Program-made: the position numbers and the translations under genes
Shown: in pieces, positions 7,145 to 14,312 of the stretch
Numbering within the stretch: the stretch's first letter is position 1
Layout of the letters: the number at the start of each line of letters is the position of its first letter
The notes under the pieces: generated by a model
What the model was told of the DNA's origin: nothing
What the model saw: only the letters and a program-made list of their open reading frames with translations
Databases searched by the model: none
Origin: a virus
Virus record (IMG/VR): IMGVR_UViG_3300006853_000185
Coordinates: 1 to 26,447 of that record
DNA length: 26,447 nucleotides
Direction: 5' to 3' (one strand)

Positions 7145-8159
7145 CGGCGTCCGTCTCGTGTCGAACTCTGAGGTCCAGACGTTCAAAGACTGCCCGCGCA
7201 AGTGGTGGCTGGCCTGGTACCGCGGCCTCAAATTGCGTAGGCGCGCGGTTACCAGTGCAGCCTCAACCGGCACACGAATCCACGTCGCTCTGGCGGCGTT
7301 GTACTCGCCGAACGGCGCGACAGCGGATGCCCTGCGGATGCTGGGATACGCGCAACGTGCCGACCAGCGTGAATTCGACACGCAGCTCTCGGCGGCACAG
7401 TTCTCCGAACACGGCGAGTCCGAGACGTCGCGACTTAACGAGGAGTACGACAAGCTACTCAAGGCGTTCGACCTGGAATACGCAATGATAGAGGGCTACG
7501 TTGAGTGGCTCGCGGAGACCGGCGCTGACCAGAACCTAGAGGTGATCTCGGTCGAGCAGCGGGTCGAGGCCGAGTTCTGCAACGAGGAGACCGCGTCCAA
7601 GAGGGAGTGGCCCAACCCGGTCAAGCTGATCGCCAAGCTCGACGCGCGCGTGCGCAACGCGCTGACCGGCGCGGTTAAGTTCATCGACCACAAGTCGGTC
7701 GGCTCGCTTCATGACCCGGTGCTTGGACTCAACCAGCAGATGCGTCACTATCACGTCATCGACGACCTGCTGACCGAGCCAGGACAGCCGCGCGCCGAGG
7801 GAGCGCTCTACAACATGCTGCGCAAGGTCAAGCGTACCCGCGCCTCAAAGCCGCCATACTACGCGCGGGTCCCGATTGACCACAACCGCTACGAGCTGAT
7901 CAATTACACAGCACAGCTGATTGGCATAATCGACCGGCTCAACGACGCGACGCAACTGATAAACGATAGGCCCGAGATGCATCAGGCGGTCGTACCGCCG
8001 CGGCCGTCGCGCGACTGCACCTGGAAGTGTGAATTCTTCAAGATCTGTCGGATGTTCGACGACGGCAGCCGCGTCGAGGCCGCGATAGAGGAGCACTACG
8101 TCGCCGGCGACCCGCTGGCGTACTACGACGACAAGGAGGAAAGTGGAGAGAGTAATTGA
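7131..8159 (+). CDS. Cas4/RecB-like PD-(D/E)XK nuclease with Fe-S cluster
   Basis: A 342-residue nuclease. Nuclease motifs are H51 (TRIHVAL), D171 (LIAKLDARV), D186-x-K188 (FIDHKS) and the QxxxY box Q203-Y207. Four Cys typical of Cas4/AddB iron-sulfur clusters are C21 (CPRKWW), C296, C300 and C306. In phages without CRISPR this family is a recombination or end-processing exonuclease, and no CRISPR array is present here. The ATG at 7131 lies behind GAACGAGG. The 3' end overlaps the Sak4-like ATPase by 17 nt, forming a nuclease, annealing/recombination ATPase and SSB module (7131-9484). The family call is strong; exact polarity and substrate are inferred. Confidence 0.9.
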   Translation: MTVVDGVRLVSNSEVQTFKDCPRKWWLAWYRGLKLRRRAVTSAASTGTRIHVALAALYSPNGATADALRMLGYAQRADQREFDTQLSAAQFSEHGESETSRLNEEYDKLLKAFDLEYAMIEGYVEWLAETGADQNLEVISVEQRVEAEFCNEETASKREWPNPVKLIAKLDARVRNALTGAVKFIDHKSVGSLHDPVLGLNQQMRHYHVIDDLLTEPGQPRAEGALYNMLRKVKRTRASKPPYYARVPIDHNRYELINYTAQLIGIIDRLNDATQLINDRPEMHQAVVPPRPSRDCTWKCEFFKICRMFDDGSRVEAAIEEHYVAGDPLAYYDDKEESGESN

Positions 8160-8919
8160 GCGGCAACGTGTCCTGTCTCAACTGTTTCACTCAGCATCTA
8201 AGGCGGGAAAGTCGACGCTGTCCAGTACCGCGCCAACGCCCCATCTCGTGTTAGATGCGGAGGGCAGCTGGAGCTTCATTGAAGAGATGGGTTACAAGTC
8301 GGGGATACCGCTGCGCAAGAAGCTGTGGGATCCGCTGAAGGACGTCGTCCCGCGGTGGGACGATACGTGGGACGTGATTCGCGTTCACGTTGACTCGTGG
8401 CAGGTACTCAGCCAGACGTACATGCACCTGACGCAGTCTAAGTGGGACTTCGTCTCTCTAACCGTCGACTCGGTGACGGAGTCTCAGCGGCGCTGCAAAG
8501 CCAACATCAAGGGAACCGGACCGATGCAGATCCAACAGTGGGGCATGCTGCTCGACAGCATGGACGCGCTAATCCGCGGCTTTCGTGACCTGCTGTTCCA
8601 GGCCAACCCACTGCGCGTCGTGACGTTCAACGCTGAGACAGCGATGAAAGACGGCAAGTGGCGTCCGTTCATGCAGGGCCAGATCCGTGACACAATGCCA
8701 TATTGGGTCGACATCTGCGGCTACCTGTTCACCGAGATGCGTCCCGACGGTGACCAGCAAGTCAAGTTCAAACGCATGCTGGTTGGTGAGGGTATCAACG
8801 ACGCCTACGTCACCGGCGAGCGCGTCCAGGGACGCCTACCCGATATCATCGATAACCCCAACATCTCGGCTATGCTGGCCGCGGTGTACCCGACAAGTCA
8901 GGAGCTAGCACGTGGCTGA
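8143..8919 (+). CDS. Sak4-like RecA-fold ATPase (putative recombinase)
   Basis: A 258-residue RecA-like NTPase. The P-loop region is SASKAGKS (17-24), followed by the LVLDAEGS strand characteristic of phage Sak4-type ATPases. The Walker B-like strand is SLTVDSVTE (about 105-113). The first Gly of the GxxxxGKS loop is Ser17, an unusual change. Sak4 proteins promote single-strand annealing together with a cognate SSB, and an SSB-like gene follows directly. The GTG at 8143 is very close (3 nt) to a strong AAGGAGG, so a slightly different start is possible, but no better in-frame start is seen. Confidence 0.8.
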   Translation: MERVIERQRVLSQLFHSASKAGKSTLSSTAPTPHLVLDAEGSWSFIEEMGYKSGIPLRKKLWDPLKDVVPRWDDTWDVIRVHVDSWQVLSQTYMHLTQSKWDFVSLTVDSVTESQRRCKANIKGTGPMQIQQWGMLLDSMDALIRGFRDLLFQANPLRVVTFNAETAMKDGKWRPFMQGQIRDTMPYWVDICGYLFTEMRPDGDQQVKFKRMLVGEGINDAYVTGERVQGRLPDIIDNPNISAMLAAVYPTSQELARG

Positions 8920-9484
8920 CACCAACTGGGCCGATCTTCACAAGCACGCGACGACGTCGCTCGAGGGTGAGTTTCCCCTCATGATCGTCGAGGCGACGGC
9001 GACCAAGACGAACGACCAGACGAAAGATATGATCAAGTGGAAGGCGAAGATCGAGTCGGGTCCGTTCGTGGACCGACCGATCAGCGGCAACTTCACAATC
9101 TCACCAGATTCACCCATCGCGCTACGGATCTTCTTCTCGCAGATGTCCGTCCTCGGCTTGGACGGCGTATTTTTTCAGGCCAACCCGAACGCGCCCGTCG
9201 AGCTGATCGCGCAAGCGCTCGTCGGACGGCGCGCGATCGGTGTTCTCGGTACCCGCCAGTGGCAGGGCCGCGACTTTGATGAGGTCAAGGAGTGGAAGCC
9301 GGCGCTCGGTGGTCCAGGTGGCTCTGCCCTCTCTGCGGGCCCGCTCGGCGGACACGTTGCGACGCCCGCAACGGCGCTCGCCGGTGGCTCTCCGGTCACC
9401 TCGCCGGCCTCTCCGGCGGCTGCTCCGTCGTCCCCGGTTGCCGTCGCGCAGCCGCAGACCGCGCCGCCAGTAATCAACTTCTAG
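8912..9484 (+). CDS. Single-stranded DNA-binding-like protein
   Basis: 190 residues, with an OB-fold-like first part (about 1-130: repeated beta segments such as FPLMIVEATAT, MIKWKAKIES and RPISGNFTIS, with basic and aromatic residues). A long Pro/Ala/Ser/Gly-rich disordered tail follows and ends in PPVINF. Real SSB tails usually end in acidic residues before the terminal Phe. Here the tip keeps Phe but lacks the acidic patch. Position just after the Sak4-like ATPase (8-nt overlap) supports a ssDNA-binding partner role. GTG start. The SSB call rests on architecture and context more than on a signature motif. Confidence 0.65.
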   Translation: MADTNWADLHKHATTSLEGEFPLMIVEATATKTNDQTKDMIKWKAKIESGPFVDRPISGNFTISPDSPIALRIFFSQMSVLGLDGVFFQANPNAPVELIAQALVGRRAIGVLGTRQWQGRDFDEVKEWKPALGGPGGSALSAGPLGGHVATPATALAGGSPVTSPASPAAAPSSPVAVAQPQTAPPVINF

Positions 9485-9498
9485 ATATATGATCATAT

Positions 9499-9533
9499 GG
9501 TAGAGTGGTGGATGTTAGATCCGCCGCTCTACC
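9499..9533. terminator. Strong hairpin before the glycosyltransferase gene (terminator or leader element)
   Basis: A 15-bp stem (9499-9513 with 9519-9533, GTTAG loop, two G-T wobble pairs) lies in the 70-nt gap between the SSB-like and glycosyltransferase genes. It is not followed by a T-run, so it would be an imperfect intrinsic terminator, or an RNA-stability or attenuation element. Immediately upstream is a 12-bp palindrome ATATGATCATAT (9487-9498). The GAGAGGAG ribosome site of the next gene follows from about 9539. Confidence 0.55.
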
Positions 9534-9554
9534 GTCTTAGAGAGGAGAGAGAAG

Positions 9555-10820
9555 GTGAAGAGACGAATCGGCTACGCCAAGCTCGGCCGCTCGATGCCGC
9601 TGCAGCTCGGTGACTGTGGCTCTAACGGCGGTGACGTTGAGATGATTCCGACGCTCCAGCTGCTCGCCGAGCGTCACCCAGACGTCGAGTTCGTTATCAT
9701 CGGTCGCAACTCCGGTGAGGAGCCGGCGCGCGTCGGCCTACCTGCCAACATCACCAATCCGTGGACCGGTTGGTGGCCCAAGATCCGCGCTGAGATGAAC
9801 GCAGCGAAGCTGAATCATCCGGCTCTAAGCGTCGACGAGCACCTACGACTTGCCGAGATCTTTGACCGGTACACACGCGACGCCTTTGTGCTGCTTGACG
9901 GCGTTGTTATGTGGCTTGGCCAGCACGGCACAACACACACTCCGCTGCCGTCAATTAAAGATCGCAGCGTCTTGACCAAACCATATGACTCATTGTCACT
10001 CTACGGCGGCTACCTGCTGCGCGGGATCAACGCGTGGCGCGACGTCGATCCGCATAATCGTGAGGAGGTGCTGCTCAACCCAGACCCGCGCAACGTGCCA
10101 AAGTACCGGGACGGCCGGTATCCGTGGCGGCACGCCGTCTTGAGCCAGCACGACCAGGTAAACGCGATTAAGCACGAGGAGGGTGACCGGGTCGTTTCGT
10201 CGACGGTTCTCAGCGTCTACTCGCGCCTGGAGATCTCGGGTCTGCTCCCTAGTACGCCGTTCACCAACCTCATTAAGTTCAATGACGACCACAACCGACC
10301 GCACGACTTCGGCATCGTGTTCAATGAGACACGGCGTGACGTCGCGCTCGAGAAGTCACGACGTTACATCCTAGAGAAGTGGGTGTTCCCGCTGTCTCCC
10401 GGCTTTATCTACGGACAATGGAGCGACGCAACTCGGCGGCAGCTCGGCATCCGGATTGAACCGATCGACGTGCTGAACTACTTCAGTACGATCCAGACCA
10501 CGCGCTGCACGTTGACGACCCCGTCATCTGGCTCCGGCTGGGCGACTGCCAAACCGTGGGAGTGCTTCGCCGCCGGCGTGGTCTGCTTCTTTCACCCAGC
10601 GTACGACGACCAGAACCACATACTCAACGACGCACCCTACGCGCTTGCGTCGTGGCTGCGCGTCCGTCACCCGATTGACCTACGTGACCGGATCCGCTAC
10701 ATGCGAGACAACCCAGAGTATTGGCAGGAAATCGTTCGGCTTCAACGCAATCACTACCTAAAAGCTATCGACGAGCTCAGCTACCTAACAAAGATCGAAC
10801 AGAGACTGGGACTGGACTAA
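9555..10820 (+). CDS. GT-B-like glycosyltransferase (possible DNA-base glycosyltransferase)
   Basis: 421 residues. The N-terminal half has a Rossmann-like layout (VEFVIIGRNSGEE near 48-60). The C-terminal half contains GSGWATAKPWECFAAG (326-341), which resembles the donor-binding 'K..E..A.G' segment of GT-B glycosyltransferases. The closing helices (RDRIRYMRDNPEYW) are also typical of that fold. A GTG start follows GAGAGGAGAGAGAAG. Its stop overlaps the ATG of a sugar nucleotidyltransferase (TAATG), so the sugar donor and transfer enzymes are probably co-expressed. Together with a dCMP-type ThyA homolog in the same early direction, glycosylation of modified DNA bases is a reasonable hypothesis. 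Another acceptor cannot be excluded. Confidence 0.68.
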   Translation: MKRRIGYAKLGRSMPLQLGDCGSNGGDVEMIPTLQLLAERHPDVEFVIIGRNSGEEPARVGLPANITNPWTGWWPKIRAEMNAAKLNHPALSVDEHLRLAEIFDRYTRDAFVLLDGVVMWLGQHGTTHTPLPSIKDRSVLTKPYDSLSLYGGYLLRGINAWRDVDPHNREEVLLNPDPRNVPKYRDGRYPWRHAVLSQHDQVNAIKHEEGDRVVSSTVLSVYSRLEISGLLPSTPFTNLIKFNDDHNRPHDFGIVFNETRRDVALEKSRRYILEKWVFPLSPGFIYGQWSDATRRQLGIRIEPIDVLNYFSTIQTTRCTLTTPSSGSGWATAKPWECFAAGVVCFFHPAYDDQNHILNDAPYALASWLRVRHPIDLRDRIRYMRDNPEYWQEIVRLQRNHYLKAIDELSYLTKIEQRLGLD

Positions 10821-11506
10821 TGGACGCGATAATCCTCGCCGGCGGGCGCGGCACCCGCGTCATGGAGCTGGCTCCCGAGTTCCACAAGCCGCTGCTGCCA
10901 GTCAACGGCGTCCCGATGGTGACGCTGGCCGTCGACCTGGCGCTGCGCGCCGGCGTCACGTGTCCCGTCGTCGTGGCCGCGCCCGCCAACACCGAGGCGA
11001 TCTGCGGCGCACTGGACGGCCGACCCGCGTTCGTCGTCATCCAGCGCCAGCCGCTCGGCGCCGGCCACGCGCTGCTGCTCGGGCTGCAGGCCAGTCCGCG
11101 CCCGCTCGTCGACTGCGATCGGGTGCTCGTGCTACTCAGTGACAACGTCTCGACGGACACCGACGTCACCGCGGTGATGCAACACCCAACCGCGATCGGG
11201 ATCCAGTACATCGAGCGGGTCAACGCGTTTCGCTTCGCGCGGCTGAACGACGACGGCCGCTGGTGCGAAAAGGAACGCCTCAAGCTTGACGGTCCGCCCG
11301 TAGCGTGTTGGGTTGGACCGTTCATCGGCTGGCGCAACCGAATGGTGCGGGTGCTTGCCGAGGCGGTCGCCGCGCGCAAGCCGAATGAAGAGGTCTACGT
11401 CGGACCCCACCTCGGTAACTTCATGTACAGCGAGACGAAGTGTCCCCTCGTGCCGGTCGACTCGCTCGACCTGGGCGTGACGGACGAGTACCGGAGGTTA
11501 ACATGA
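10820..11506 (+). CDS. Sugar-1-phosphate nucleotidyltransferase
   Basis: A 228-residue NTP-transferase of the RmlA/GlmU N-domain type. The signature LAGGRGTR is at 6-13, KPLLPV at 23-28, a metal-binding Asp in LLSDN near 108-112, and an LGAGHAL nucleotide-loop segment near 78-84. It would form an NDP-sugar from NTP and a sugar-1-phosphate. ATG 10820 is chosen because it begins MDAIILAGG, exactly where this family starts, and overlaps the glycosyltransferase stop by one base. An upstream in-frame start at 10721 would add residues out of phase with the preceding gene. It is the likely source of the activated sugar used by the adjacent glycosyltransferase and perhaps by the later glycan cassette. 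Confidence 0.9.
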   Translation: MDAIILAGGRGTRVMELAPEFHKPLLPVNGVPMVTLAVDLALRAGVTCPVVVAAPANTEAICGALDGRPAFVVIQRQPLGAGHALLLGLQASPRPLVDCDRVLVLLSDNVSTDTDVTAVMQHPTAIGIQYIERVNAFRFARLNDDGRWCEKERLKLDGPPVACWVGPFIGWRNRMVRVLAEAVAARKPNEEVYVGPHLGNFMYSETKCPLVPVDSLDLGVTDEYRRLT

Positions 11507-11646
11507 ATGAAAACGAGACTGAAGAGATGAACGACGGTAAAATGAACTGGCCGGCCGCGGTCGTCAACGTCGTACTTATCCTGGCCGTCGTCGCGATCGT
11601 ATTCATTATCTGCGGCAACGACATCTTGAAGGGCTGGCTGACGTGA
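11503..11646 (+). CDS. Single-pass membrane microprotein, 47 aa
   Basis: An ATG start overlapping the nucleotidyltransferase stop (ATGA), with a clear GGAGG ribosome site at 11493-11497. The first 15 residues are acidic (MNENETEEMNDGK), followed by one hydrophobic helix (about 17-38) and a short tail. A topology with the acidic N-terminus on one side of the membrane is expected. The stop overlaps the next gene by 4 nt. No family was recognised; it may be an accessory membrane protein of the operon. Confidence 0.65.
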   Translation: MNENETEEMNDGKMNWPAAVVNVVLILAVVAIVFIICGNDILKGWLT

Positions 11647-12317
11647 CAACTGACAAACTGGAGCACCTGATCCGCATGCAGCTCAACCTGCAACGTGAAT
11701 TTGGCTTCAACTTCGACACGATGCCACACGATGAGCAAATCGCGTACATCCGCGACCACCACCAGGCTGTTATCATGGAAATGTCTGAGGTGCTCAATGA
11801 AGTTGACTGGAAACCCTGGACGGTCAACCCCCAGCGGATCATTCACCGCGATGAGTACGTCGCCGAGCTCGTTGACGTCCTCCACTTTTGGATCAACATG
11901 ATTCTGGTAGTCAGCGGCAAGATGACGACCACCGAAATCGCGGACGAGATCTTCACCCGCTACGCGCTGAAGAACCGCGTCAATACCCACCGGCAGCTCG
12001 ACGGCTACGACGGCCGCTCAACCAAGTGCGCCGGCTGCGGTCGCGCGCTGGACGACGTCGCCGTCCGGTGCTGGCGACGCGGCGACCAAGGACGCTGCGA
12101 ACGCGACAACGTCGACATCAACTACGTCATAAGCGAGGGTCGCGACGTCGCCGCCATGCTTGAGATGTCACACGATGTCAACACCATCGATCCGGTCTGT
12201 TCTCACTGCAACCAAGAACTCAACAAACACGGCTGCGTCCCGGCGACGTCCGAGCGGTGGGGACACTGTGGCGCCGGTCAGCGGAACCTGCCGCCGATCA
12301 AGCTGCCGGTTACGTGA
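11643..12317 (+). CDS. All-alpha NTP pyrophosphatase (dimeric dUTPase/dCTPase type) with zinc-ribbon extension
   Basis: 224 residues. The N-terminal ~120 carry the metal-binding helices of dUTPase_2/MazG-like enzymes: E46..E49 (EMSEV), WKPW, E75..D78 (ELVDVLHF), then YALKNRVNTHRQ and GY. T4 dCTPase gp56 belongs to the same superfamily, so dUTP and/or dCTP hydrolysis to the monophosphate is predicted. The C-terminal part has two Cys clusters (C129, C132, C143, C152 and C186, C189, C198) that look like zinc ribbons. Such an extension is unusual for the family. The GTG start overlaps the previous stop. Its TGA is in the same frame as the following methyltransferase, five codons before that gene's GTG. 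Confidence 0.85.
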   Translation: MTTDKLEHLIRMQLNLQREFGFNFDTMPHDEQIAYIRDHHQAVIMEMSEVLNEVDWKPWTVNPQRIIHRDEYVAELVDVLHFWINMILVVSGKMTTTEIADEIFTRYALKNRVNTHRQLDGYDGRSTKCAGCGRALDDVAVRCWRRGDQGRCERDNVDINYVISEGRDVAAMLEMSHDVNTIDPVCSHCNQELNKHGCVPATSERWGHCGAGQRNLPPIKLPVT

Positions 12318-12329
12318 TACGGTTCCTCC

Positions 12330-13844
12330 GTGACGTATACGGCGATCGACTGCATGGGATTCGCCGGTGGCTTTACGCTCGGCGTCGTCCAAGCTGGCTT
12401 TAAGCTGATCGGCAAGCGCGAGAAGAAGGGCGGCTTCGGCGCCAAGAACTGCGAGGTCAATCGACACCTACTCGGTGACGGCTGGCAGACCGAGGCGTGT
12501 GATCCCAGCGAGTGGAGCGTCCCAGACGGGGGCGCTTCACTCGTCTTTGGTAACCCACCGTGTTCCGGCTTCTCGGTCCTAACGGATGAACGGTTCCGCG
12601 GCGCCGACTCGGCGATCAACCAGTGTATGTGGGACTTCGTCGAGTACGCCGGCCGCGTTAAGCCAGACATCGCGATCTTCGAGTCCGTCCAGCAGGCGTA
12701 TGGCCAGGGACGCGGCCTGATGCGCGCCTTACGCATTCGTCTAGACGGTCTTACCGGTGAACGCTACACGCTCTACCACGTGCTGCACAACGCGCTGTCC
12801 GTCGGCGGACCAGCGATGCGCAAGCGCTACTTCTGGGTCGCATCGCGGGTGCCATTCGGCGTCGACTGGCCCGAGATCAGTCGTACTCCCGTCCTAGAAG
12901 ACGTCATCGGTGACCTGCAGACTCTCGACCAGCGGTGGGACTCCCAGCGGTACTGGCTCGATCCGACGTGGTACTCACACCGGTTTCGTGACCGCTACGC
13001 CGACGGCTCATACTGGGTTGACGGCCACGTCTCGCTAGACGTCCCGTCGGTCCGCCGGACGCTCGACCTGCGAGACGGCGTCGAGTGGAATCCCGGCGAG
13101 TATATTCACACCGTTATGCGCCGGTACTTTGACACCCACGCTGACCTACCGCAGAGCTGGCACCACAAGCTAGATCAGCTCAAAAACCGCGACTTCCAGA
13201 TCGGTTTCACCGTTCCGATGATGTGGCGACCCGACCGACACGCACGTGTCGTCACCGGTGGGACTATGCTGCTCGGCGTCCACTGGGCCGAGCGCCGGAC
13301 GTTCACGCACCGTGAAGTTGCACGGATCATCGGTTTTCCAGACTCGTGGTTGATCGAACCGCTGCGAGGCACATCCGGATTGTTTATGACGTGGGGCAAG
13401 GGCATCACCGTCGACTGCGGTCGGTGGATCGCCAGCTGGGCGCGCCGGACGCTGGACGGTCAACCGGGCGCGCTGACCGGTGAGGAGATTGGCGCTGACG
13501 AGCGGCTAATTGACGTGACAAACGCCTGGAAGATGGCTTGTGGTACAGTCAAACTTGAACTTAACGCTAGGTGGAGGGAAGATATAGTGACTGAGACGGT
13601 TGAATCGCCGGTCGACGAGACGGCCAAGGGACGGCCACGCTCGGCCGAGACGGTCGAACGTGACCAGCGGGTCTTCGACACGCTGGCATCCGCCGGCATG
13701 ACTCGCACGGAACTGGCGGTGCAGCTGGACGTTCCGCCGAACCTGGTTTACCTAAGCCTGTGGCGCCTCAAGCGTGACTCGCGCGTCGAGCGCGTTCGGC
13801 ACGAGGGTAACTGGGTCTGGCAGCGCGTCGCCGGCGCGGTCTAG
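12330..13844 (+). CDS. Cytosine-C5 DNA methyltransferase with C-terminal winged-helix domain
   Basis: 504 residues. C5-MTase motifs occur in order: motif I CMGFAGGF (8-15), motif IV GNPPCSG with nucleophile C78, a motif VI variant FESV (117-120, normally ENV), motif VIII MRKRYFW (163-169), and late motifs HREVARIIGFPDSW and GKGITVDCGRW. Residues from about 440 (RTELAVQLDVPPN...SLWRLKRD) form a helix-turn-helix/winged-helix module not usual in this family. It probably protects phage DNA from host restriction. GTG 12330 is the only start that keeps motif I; it lacks a clear ribosome site, suggesting translation coupled to the upstream gene. A second start (13587) within it may give a separate protein. 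Confidence 0.9.
   Translation: MTYTAIDCMGFAGGFTLGVVQAGFKLIGKREKKGGFGAKNCEVNRHLLGDGWQTEACDPSEWSVPDGGASLVFGNPPCSGFSVLTDERFRGADSAINQCMWDFVEYAGRVKPDIAIFESVQQAYGQGRGLMRALRIRLDGLTGERYTLYHVLHNALSVGGPAMRKRYFWVASRVPFGVDWPEISRTPVLEDVIGDLQTLDQRWDSQRYWLDPTWYSHRFRDRYADGSYWVDGHVSLDVPSVRRTLDLRDGVEWNPGEYIHTVMRRYFDTHADLPQSWHHKLDQLKNRDFQIGFTVPMMWRPDRHARVVTGGTMLLGVHWAERRTFTHREVARIIGFPDSWLIEPLRGTSGLFMTWGKGITVDCGRWIASWARRTLDGQPGALTGEEIGADERLIDVTNAWKMACGTVKLELNARWREDIVTETVESPVDETAKGRPRSAETVERDQRVFDTLASAGMTRTELAVQLDVPPNLVYLSLWRLKRDSRVERVRHEGNWVWQRVAGAV
13587..13844 (+). CDS. Nested in-frame winged-helix protein, 85 aa (internal start in the methyltransferase gene)
   Basis: Inside the methyltransferase reading frame, a GTG at 13587 (codon 420) is preceded by GGAGGG at 13573-13578, eight bases away. 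This is a better ribosome site than the methyltransferase itself has. Upstream lies a possible extended -10, TGG-TACAGT (13541-13549). The product would be a free 85-residue protein: an acidic/basic linker, then a helix-turn-helix (MTRTELAVQLDVPPN), a second helix and a wing ending near WVWQRV. It could regulate the operon. The full-length fusion remains equally possible, since no stop separates the two. Confidence 0.5.
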   Translation: MTETVESPVDETAKGRPRSAETVERDQRVFDTLASAGMTRTELAVQLDVPPNLVYLSLWRLKRDSRVERVRHEGNWVWQRVAGAV

Positions 13845-13856
13845 AGACGAGCTCCG

Positions 13857-14177
13857 GTGTCCGTCGACGTCGGAGGATATGATTCGGACGACGGCCGGTC
13901 CTACCAGACCGGCCACGTCAGTCTCGCGAGCGTCCAGCTGATGCTGGTGCGCATGGAGTCAAAGTTCGACCAGCTGAGCCGGGACGTTCACTACATGCGT
14001 GAAGCCCAGCTGACCCGCGCGACAGAGGCTGAGCGCCGGTTCAACGACCAGGAGACGCGGCTGCGTGCCATCGAGAGCAAGCGATACATCGAGCCGAAGT
14101 CAGTTACCACGGTCTTCGCGGTAGTTCTTCCGGTCTGCGCAGTCATCGTTTCTATCATCGCTATCATCGTAAAGTGA
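13857..14177 (+). CDS. Coiled-coil protein with C-terminal membrane anchor (holin-like)
   Basis: 106 residues: a polar start, a heptad-like helical region from about 25 to 78 (LMLVRMESKFDQLSRDV... EAERRFNDQETRLRAIESK), then one hydrophobic helix at the C-terminus (about 85-105, VFAVVLPVCAVIVSIIAIIV). This tail-anchored coiled-coil layout is common among phage lysis-cassette proteins next to endolysins. It could be a holin, antiholin or spanin-like factor. GTG start. It is the first gene of a lysis group that includes the amidase at 14313 and a two-helix membrane protein at 15074. Confidence 0.7.
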   Translation: MSVDVGGYDSDDGRSYQTGHVSLASVQLMLVRMESKFDQLSRDVHYMREAQLTRATEAERRFNDQETRLRAIESKRYIEPKSVTTVFAVVLPVCAVIVSIIAIIVK

Positions 14178-14187
14178 GGTGACTTAC

Positions 14188-14310
14188 GTGACACTCAGTG
14201 ACCAGAATGAGCCGCAGTTCGAGCTCGTCGATGAATCCGAGCCCGCGCCCCGCGCGCCTGAAGACGACGAGGACGAGAACGATGACACTGGCAGCATCGA
14301 GGGAGAGTAG
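14188..14310 (+). CDS. Highly acidic 40-aa protein
   Basis: A GTG-started frame behind a GTGAGGTG ribosome-site-like stretch, ending two bases before the amidase start. 16 of 40 residues are Asp or Glu and only one is Arg. The middle is an uninterrupted acidic block (about 25-33). No fold or family was recognised; it is probably disordered. It sits between a membrane protein and the endolysin and is tightly spaced in the same operon, which supports expression. Possible roles are charge mimicry or modulation of lysis, both speculative. Confidence 0.6.
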   Translation: MTLSDQNEPQFELVDESEPAPRAPEDDEDENDDTGSIEGE

Positions 14311-14312
14311 CC

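Noticed and set aside
7131-8159. CRISPR-associated Cas4 as a sign of a CRISPR system
   Set aside because: No repeat-spacer array or other cas gene is present; Cas4-like nucleases are common in phage recombination modules.
9488-9493. TATGAT as a promoter -10 for the glycosyltransferase gene
   Set aside because: No matching -35 at 16-18 bp; it is part of a palindrome and kept only as a possible operator.
10721-10819. N-terminal extension of the sugar nucleotidyltransferase
   Set aside because: It overlaps the glycosyltransferase out of frame; the family signature starts right after ATG 10820.
12330-13844. Methyltransferase plus oxidation (TET-type) route to hydroxymethylcytosine
   Set aside because: No TET/JBP-like Fe(II)/2-oxoglutarate dioxygenase motif was seen in any frame, so the modification hypothesis rests on the ThyA homolog.
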